Positions 57,569-64,000 of a DNA stretch of 64,000 nucleotides are shown in pieces. The DNA comes from Gnetum montanum (lineage: Eukaryota; Streptophyta; Gnetopsida; Gnetales; Gnetaceae), in assembly GCA_015680685.1 (NCBI GenBank), contig MNCI01002233.1:1-64000 (forward strand), given 5' to 3'. The notes under the pieces are model-generated. The model saw only the letters and a program-made list of their open reading frames with translations, did no database searches and was not told the DNA's origin. Numbering within the stretch: position 1 is the stretch's first letter; each line of letters begins with the position of its first letter. Position numbers and translations under genes: made by a program.

Positions 57569-60050
57569 ATGTCTTCTTCTCATAAGAGCAACTCACCACC
57601 GAGGGACAATACAAAAAATAGTTGGCAATCAAGAACACATAACCTAAATCTGCCAGTTCCTCAGCAATATAGGATGGAATATACTCATCCTGATGAGTAT
57701 ATACCTAACTTTACTTTTATCTTCCATCAAGATGAAGAGATGCGCTAGAGAGACTTGCATGATAACATAGTGTTACCTCTGGATCGTGCAGTCCCCAACA
57801 TGCTCCTCCATGCTTTGGCACAGATCGGCATGACTCAGCTCTATGCTGAATACGTTGTAGAAGACTTTGACATGAGGGATTACCATCCCATAGCTTTACA
57901 ATGTATGAGGGACTCAAGGCAGGAGAGCCAACATACACTGTAAAAGGGCAAAGAGGTCCTGCACGTTCTAAGTGAAATAAGAGATGGTGAACCACTTACA
58001 ATGGGTTCTCTATCAAAAGATGTTCCCCATCCTAATGATGGTGAAGAGATTGGGTATCAGAACTTACACTCAATGATACACAACCTTGGTTCTGATGCCC
58101 GTGAATACCAACTGTTCACTGAGGGAACAACAACATATAACAACGAAGGGAACTTAGATCATCATCATGCTCGGGGCAGGGATAACAGAAGAGAAGGTAG
58201 GAAACATCGTCATGACGATGGTTCTCGTTCTTCTTCCCCTTCTTCACATCATTCATCCTCTCCTTCCATCTCTAGGTGTAATCATGAAGGGCATAACGGA
58301 GAGGATAAAAGTAAAAAAAAATGAGAGACCTCAACAAGAGAGTCGAGAGAGAGGATAAGGGCATGAATGAAGGGAAAGTAGGGAACAATGAAGAAATCAC
58401 AGGTGCCATGAAAGAGATGATCATGACGAGCCCCTACTTGCAACCCGAAGCATGCTAGACATAACGGAGGCAGTAAGAATTCCAACAAGGCATTTAAAAG
58501 ATAGTCGAATCAAGTGCTTAGACATGAATAACATCCCACGATTTGAAGGGGGATATAATGCCAATCTGAAAAATCATTTATAGGCATTCCATGATGCCTA
58601 CACCTTGCAAAACATAGAGAATGAGTGGTAGAAACTAAAGTTGTTTCCCAGGACACTCATCAAGTAAGCAGATAGTTGGTACTGGTCGTTAGAACCAGAA
58701 ACCATTAGGAGGTAGAGTACGATGTTAGAACTCTTCAACGATAAATATCAAGAGTGTCCAATTTGCGTAAGCAGATCCAAGGATGGAAGCAAGGTATTCA
58801 TGAACCCTTGGATGCTGCCATGGCTTGATACTACGCATTTTTATATCGTTTCCCGAGCCATGGTTACGCTCAACAGGATCAACTCCACCACATCATACAT
58901 GGGCTAAGGTATGAGACTAGGAGAACCCTTGGGACTTATGCCCAAGGGAGACTATCAGAACTTAGATCCCATGAAGTTCATTGATTTTTGGAATAAGTAG
59001 AAAAAGAAGAAGGGGAGCTACGAAAAAGGGAAAGTGTGGAAGAATACAAACATGATTCCTCTCTTTGAAAGAAGGGCGTGAAATTTTGCGATGAAGAGGT
59101 TGAGTCACCAATTGAAGAGTTGGTGAATAGAAAGACCTTGCCACTTTAGAAACTAACAATGGAAATAGTGGCTCAGGTAGATGACGTATGGAGCTCCTTA
59201 GATAGTAAAATTGAAACTGTCCTAAAGATTGTAGATGAGTCTAAGGAGGAATGAAGTAGTGACAAAGGTAAGACAAAGTGGAGAGATTTAGGCCCTGCAC
59301 ATAACAAGGGTAAGGGAAAAATTACTATCTTCGATGAGGTTGTGGAATTAGACACAGACGATGATGATGGATGTGAAATCTGCCATTATGACCATCCTAA
59401 GGAATGTTGTCCAATCATCTCACATCTACATGACTCTAGGGTGTATGCACTTAATCTGAGACTTAACCAACGGCAAACACCTAGAAGGTTATCTTATCCT
59501 CAAGGTACCCCAAGGCAGTTCCACCAACCACTAACGTACTATCCAAGTGGAACTCCACCACAACCCATTGGGCATCATCAGTAGTGGCAATACCCATAGT
59601 CATGGGGGATGCCACCACTGACACAACAGTACCCTTATCGGCAACCTGATCCTTATGGATATATGTGCAGTAGCCAATTTCTCCAAGTGACTCTATGGAT
59701 CACACAACTCCCCAACGACACTACCAAGTTCGGGATTACTTTGGAAGGACTCCTTCTCCTACACATCCATGCCATCCTCCTAATCTATCTGCAGCTCTTC
59801 CACCAGTTGTTCCCATAACACCTCCTACTCCAACAATGCAAGGGGAACTCCCTACTCAATCACAGCAATGCCATGCTACCAGAGCCATAAACATTCAACC
59901 CGTTGCTAGTTCTAACAACTGTAAAAAGATAAGACCTTTCTTCAGAACCAGAAGCCCAGACAAGCTCTTACAACAACAAGTGGTTGAGTCTATGAACACT
60001 CCTCCAACACATAGAGCTTCGGAGCACCTTTCAGTCCAGAATCAGAGCTT
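57569..60050 (+). pseudogene. Element E gag
   Basis: The ATG at 57569 (MSSSHKSNSPPRDN) opens a frame of about 250 codons with only two stops, broken at a 9-A run near 58315. Regions in order: N-terminal part (YTHPDEYIPNFTFIFHQDEE, then PLDRAVPNMLLHALAQIGM); His/Arg/Ser-rich stretch (58150-58310); gag core (NNIPRFEGGYN, NIENEW, SWYWSLEPETI, MLELFNDKYQ; 58500-58760); KEEGELRKRESVEEY helix (about 59005-59045); zinc-knuckle-like CEICHYDHPKECC (about 59370-59410, CX2CX3HX3CC); Pro/Gln/Tyr-rich tail (59460-60000). The protein would build the particle and bind element RNA. Confidence 0.85.
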
Positions 60051-60756
60051 AAGAGATACGGTTATGTTAACGCATACTATAACCGACTGGATCAAGGTAG
60101 GCCACCTTTCCAGGAAACTAACTGATCCTAGAAGTCCCTTAATCTACCTTCAAGTCACCGGAAATGAACCACATAAGGCTCTTCTTGACTCAGGTTCCAA
60201 AGTCAACTTAATTTCACAAGAGATGTATCATGCCTGGAACCTGCCCAAACTTAAGAAGAGAAACATTCAACTAGAGCTGGAAGACTAGTCCATCAGCATT
60301 CCCTTGGGATCAGTGGAGGACATCATTGCCACTGTGTGTGGTTGATCCTACCTAGCTGATTTCCTAGTGATTGAAGTTAACAACAGCGAAGGGAACTTCC
60401 CAATTATAATGGGAAGGGCATGGCTAACCATAGTAGACGCACACCTTAGGATCTACAATCTTTCCTTGGAAATATCTAAGATAAACATTTATGGAAAGAT
60501 CGAGAAGAGGAAATTTCCATGCATCACATACACTGATTCATTGGGTGATGACATGGAGGAAATACCTCCATGCAACAGGTGTGTCCTTAAAACTTTGAAA
60601 CAAAGATTCCTGTATGTAGCAACCACACAACAAGTAGCAGATACCAAGTGGTTAATAGCTACTAGAAGGAGCAACCAAATATGCATGGAACGAACTGAGG
60701 AAACAAACCATGCTAACAATGAAGGCATAGACACATTGGAATATGAGTTTCACTGA
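60051..60756 (+). pseudogene. Element E retropepsin-like protease
   Basis: It is in one frame with the gag tail from 59695 to 60756, with two stops (60286-60288 and about 60343). LTHTITDWIKVGHLSRK precedes the domain. PLIYLQVTGNEPHKALLDSG then SKVNLISQEMYHAW holds an intact DSG active site. IIMGRAWLTIVDAHL stands at the LGRPWL position, followed by IYGKIEKRKFPCITYTD. It ends with a short linker (DMEEIPPCNR) where RT would be expected, but no RT follows. Confidence 0.82.
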
Positions 60757-62800
60757 CTTCCACCTCTTAATCTAAGATCAATGGGGAGAAGTTGGGCACT
60801 TCTACAAAATTCAAACAGGCGCTCATTATTTTGGATCTCTCCCTTTCCATTTAGTCATGGGGGAGATGGCCACCTATGCTAATCATATGGGGTCCTAACT
60901 TCTTTTTCGATTTTTTTTACACATTTTTGTTTTACACATTTTTGTTTTACAAATTCCTTTAACTTTTCTTGTTTTTCTTTTACAAATTTCTTTAACTTTT
61001 CTTTTGTTTATTTTACAACATCATTATACTTTTTCATTTTGTGTGTGTGTGTGTTATCCACCATGTAAGTTTGTCATCCAATAAGTGTTTGGAATGATGG
61101 TATGAACTATTTTTCATATTGATTGATAATGTTTGGTTTTTACCTTCAGTCATGATGTTAATACTAAGGTATGTTTCTTTTGATATGGAAGGAAATGTGT
61201 TCACTTCATCCATTCATCCACTAGTTTCTATGGTCTCTCTCGGCTTGGAAATGTACAGTCCCTTCATAATAAGAACTTTAACAAATCGGTGACAGGGCAT
61301 TTCACAAACTAAGGAAGGACTCAAGGATTGAAAAGGGTGTGACTCCAAGGGAACTTGATGCATTTTTGTTGGTCGTTCTCTTGGGTACTTGGATGTTTTC
61401 TTCTTGAGTTTTTTTACCATTTCAATGTTACCCAATTATCAGAAGCTGAGTCAATAAAAATAAGAAGTCTTTGCATGGTGTGGTTCTCACACATAAAAAT
61501 ACAAAACACAAAAAAAAAAGAGAAAAAGAGAAAAAGTAAGAATTCAAAGCACACCCCTTAGATGAAATAATTCTTCGGGTTACAAGCACTGGTTATGGAA
61601 CTAAAAATGTTTCCTCTAACTAAGGCCCTTCTCGTTTCCCATTCTCTCCTCCTTGTTTCATCAGAATTGTGGTGGCTTTTGGAGAAGGCATTCTTGTTAC
61701 TTCAAGGGGATGGTTCGGCCAAAATTATTAATGCGAAGTCACTGGAAGTGTTTTGTTTAAGGCCAGAGTTGGAATGAGATTTGCTAAGTCACACTAATCA
61801 TGAAACACACAAGGGGTTGTACACCACCTTGTTCTTTGGACTCCATTCCATTCTCTTCTCTCCATCCTTCTCTCCATTATTTACTTCATTTTTGGTTGTA
61901 TCATTAGTGTATATTTTGGTAGATACATCATTTTCTTTTTGGTAAATTCTTGCAGTGAAGACTTTAACTCTTATTCCAAATGACATTCCTAGAGCCTATG
62001 GACTCTTTGAATGTGGGTTTGTCAGGGCATTAAGGGCATGAGCCTACTTTGGGGAGGACCCATTGACATTTCTCTTTGGTGCACCATTTAGTTTATTTCC
62101 CCTAACATTTTTGCAATTAATTTTATTTTATTAATTTCCATCTTGACATCCATTTCATCGATGTCATAGTTATCCCTTTTTATCTATCTTTCTTATTCCT
62201 TTTCTCCCTCCATTCTAACGCTACCAGAGGTTCGTGATTAGTCATGGGGGTACGAGGCCCGATTTTTTTCGATTTTCTCCTAGCCCTGATTTTTTTCGAT
62301 TTCTTCCTAACCCCTACACCTTCGATAGTCATCATTAATATATCTCTTGATTTGAATCAGCCATACTACAACCTAGCCAATGAACTTACACCGAAGCAAG
62401 GTATTAACTACATTGAAATTCATTTACCCTTGCTAATATAAGATTGTGTTGTGTGTGTAGATGGTGATCATGCAACAACAATAGACCAGATCTAGAAGGA
62501 ACACATGGAATGGAGTAGCGCTAAAACAACTATGCAAGGAGTAAGATCAATGGTGCGCATACTGATGGACAATGAAAGGTGCAATCTTGGCGTTGGCAGC
62601 AGCAACACTTCTTTCTCTCTGTCTCTTTTTCAGCTGCCAACTAAGGCCTGATGTCAAGGTAATAAGGTGTTCACCCTTGTTGTCATGAACATAAATTTTG
62701 TCAAGTCTTGTAATGATGACCTGTTCACATGTCATCCCATTAGTTCCATTCACCTCAATAATCTCATACCCACTAGATCCTTATTTGTAAGTGAAAGCGA
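60757..62800 (+). other. Element E 3' non-coding region
   Basis: No credible gene. AGTCATGGGGG copies at 60853-60863 and 62240-62250, a tandem ACACATTTTTGTTTT run (60918-60955), a GT run (61037-61053), and the reverse of the conserved block (TTTGGGGAGGACCCA at 62048-62062). A short local duplication of a TTTTTTCGATTT unit lies at about 62260-62310. It matches element D in reverse throughout. Confidence 0.72.
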
Positions 62801-64000
62801 ATCCCCAATACCTTCAGGGGGATCTTGCGACCAGATGATGTGAAAAACCTAGGAAATCCATGGTTTGGAAATCTTGTTACGATCTTGCTGCACCCAGATT
62901 CCATCCCTATGAACCACTAGGAATTCAGCAAAATGCCGAAAGCAAGTTATAAAAAAGGTGAAATGCACGTTGAAAACAAGACTCAACATTCTTGCAATGC
63001 TTAACCATTTCAGCTTGCAGACCTTTAGCGAGGTAACTGGCCCAATAATACTGTGTTCCCTACTCCATAACCTCCCACATGATCCCAGCCTACTCTATGG
63101 TAAGGATTCTTCCCTAGGAGAGTAGCTTGGGGAAGGCGCAGGCTTGGAAGAGGGGATAAATGATATTAACCACCTCCAGCTTGATTTTATTAGCAAGGAT
63201 GCCTTTCAGTTCCTTTTTAACACCTATCCACTCCTCTATCTCCTTTTGGTGCTTAGAACCCCTCTTTGACCTTTCTTCTACTGGAGGGCCATCAGAGGGA
63301 ATGCCAAAAAAGTTGGAAAATAGTCGAGTGTCAATATCGAAACTCACACGCACGTTACACATGCGCATGTAAAGACGCTCGGCTTCTTCACTGAGGGAGT
63401 CAACTAGGGTTAACATTTCATTTGCAGTGACATTGGGGGTTACATCCAAGAATAGCTCCATCAGTTCAGCTTCCTGAAGGTTAATGGTAATGGCAGCTGG
63501 GGCCGTTCCATGACAGAGCCAACATTACGCTGCTTTTATGTCACCATAACGAAAAAAGAGACTACTCATTTCACGCTGGAGGCTATCACCGTGACCTCCC
63601 GTGATTCCGTAACTATGAACATAAAGTAGTGTTTTAGACAATACAACAAAATAAAATAATTTTAGACATTGTTTTCATTCCGTAAGATTGTACAATGGAC
63701 CATCATAGCATAATTTACCACATCCGAAGGGTAAAGGAAATGGTGGGATTTTCTCTTGCACGTTCGCAATGGTGATAGGATGATCCAAAGTCCACTCCTT
63801 ATCCAGCCATCTGGGGTTTTTACACTTGGTGAAAAATTTGACATAGTGGATAGGGTAATGTGGGATTTCAAATTCTAGTTATCCTAGGACACCAACACAT
63901 ACATTGCTAATAGAAGTGAACTCCTTTATGGCCACTTCAACCATAGATAACATATTTGTATCACCTTGGAGACCATGCTCATTGATAAAAAACCTACACC
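62801..64000 (-). pseudogene. Gene remnant, copy 2 (same family as 29-31 kb), runs off the window
   Basis: One minus frame runs from 63999 to about 62960 with six or so stops. Read from the right edge: FFINEHGLQGDTNML, then EFEIPHYPIHYVKFFTKC, VQEKIPPFPLPFGCGKLCYD and GITGGHGDSLQREMSSLFF. The open stretch 63461-63114 follows (MELFLDVTPNVTANEML, then FDIDTRLFSNFFGIPSDGPP and PLFQACAFPKLLS), then YYWASYLAKGLQAEM. A frameshift near 62930 leads to FLVVHRDGIWVQQDRNK and QDPPEGIGDSLSL. FSNFFGI, AFPKLL, DGIWV and QDPP align with copy 1. The N-terminus is outside the window. The C-terminal coiled coil is absent, cut at the junction with element E. Function unknown. Confidence 0.6.

Larger units (their letters stand above)
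56545..62800 (+). mobile_element. Element E: gag-protease gypsy element, 3' LTR missing
   Basis: 5' LTR 56545-57426, primer site, gag, protease, then 2 kb of non-coding DNA on the plus strand. No RT or integrase is seen. The 3' region matches the reverse of element D (44961-46850) until about 62770-62800, just short of where the polypurine tract and 3' LTR should be. Sequence beyond is an unrelated gene remnant. So the element is truncated and no target duplication can be checked (left flank ATGCC). It has the best preserved gag and protease of the family in the window. Confidence 0.87.

Noticed and set aside
1-64000. tRNA, rRNA, CRISPR arrays, bacterial operons or toxin genes
   Set aside because: None was seen. 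Regularly spaced repeats here are LTRs and degenerate plant repeats. Short ORFs lack ribosome-binding context and family motifs.

Overview
The window looks like nuclear DNA from a seed plant with a large, repeat-rich genome. It is AT-rich, with nested and decayed LTR retrotransposons, plant-type retrotransposon families, plant-like introns and no bacterial gene layout. I found no tRNA, rRNA or intact single-copy host gene. The species cannot be named from the sequence. Almost every coding stretch carries stop codons or frameshifts, so this is a graveyard rather than a set of working genes. Statements about homology come from reading translations by eye, not from searches.

Layout. 1-2400: pol remnant (RT, RNase H, integrase) of an old plus-strand Ty3/gypsy element, followed by an unrecognised decayed ORF and a degenerate repeat region (about 3.6-5.2 and 14.0-14.6 kb). 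Gypsy element A (5234-14012, minus, target duplication CTTAC) splits that repeat region. 15.4-27.0 kb: a second old plus-strand gypsy pol, split by element B (16554-25252, minus, GATGG). Its integrase runs directly into the gag end and protease of another element (27.0-28.7 kb). 29.39-31.92 kb, continuing at 56.46-56.54 kb: a minus-strand, intron-bearing pseudogene. This gene was hit by a copia LTR (J, now solo), which was hit by copia element I (32249-55701, GTCTC). Element I was hit by copia element H (34654-40604, TCTTT) and gypsy element C (40908-52775, ATGAC), and C was hit by gypsy element D (44089-50932, CTTAT). 56545-about 62800: gypsy element E, plus strand, lacking its 3' LTR. 62.8-64.0 kb: a second copy of the minus-strand gene, running off the window.

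Functional picture. The gypsy elements A-E share LTR ends, a tRNA-Asp-like primer site, a U3 rich in GATATC and a TATAAATA box. They differ in cargo. A has gag, protease, RT and integrase. D and E have gag and protease but no pol. B and C have gag and then, in place of pol, a roughly 930-codon ORF: an N-terminal domain resembling the 'putative plant transposon protein' family, a coiled coil and a proline-rich tail. H and I are copia elements with gag only. Elements B, C, D, E, H and I would all have needed pol from elsewhere.

Most notable. The B/C cargo ORF and the two minus-strand pseudogenes share architecture and short motifs, so they may form one protein family found both inside retrotransposons and as an intron-containing gene. 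Four introns in the 29-31 kb copy preserve the reading frame across their splice sites. Single-N sites mark assembly joins, two of which have visibly misassembled flanks.
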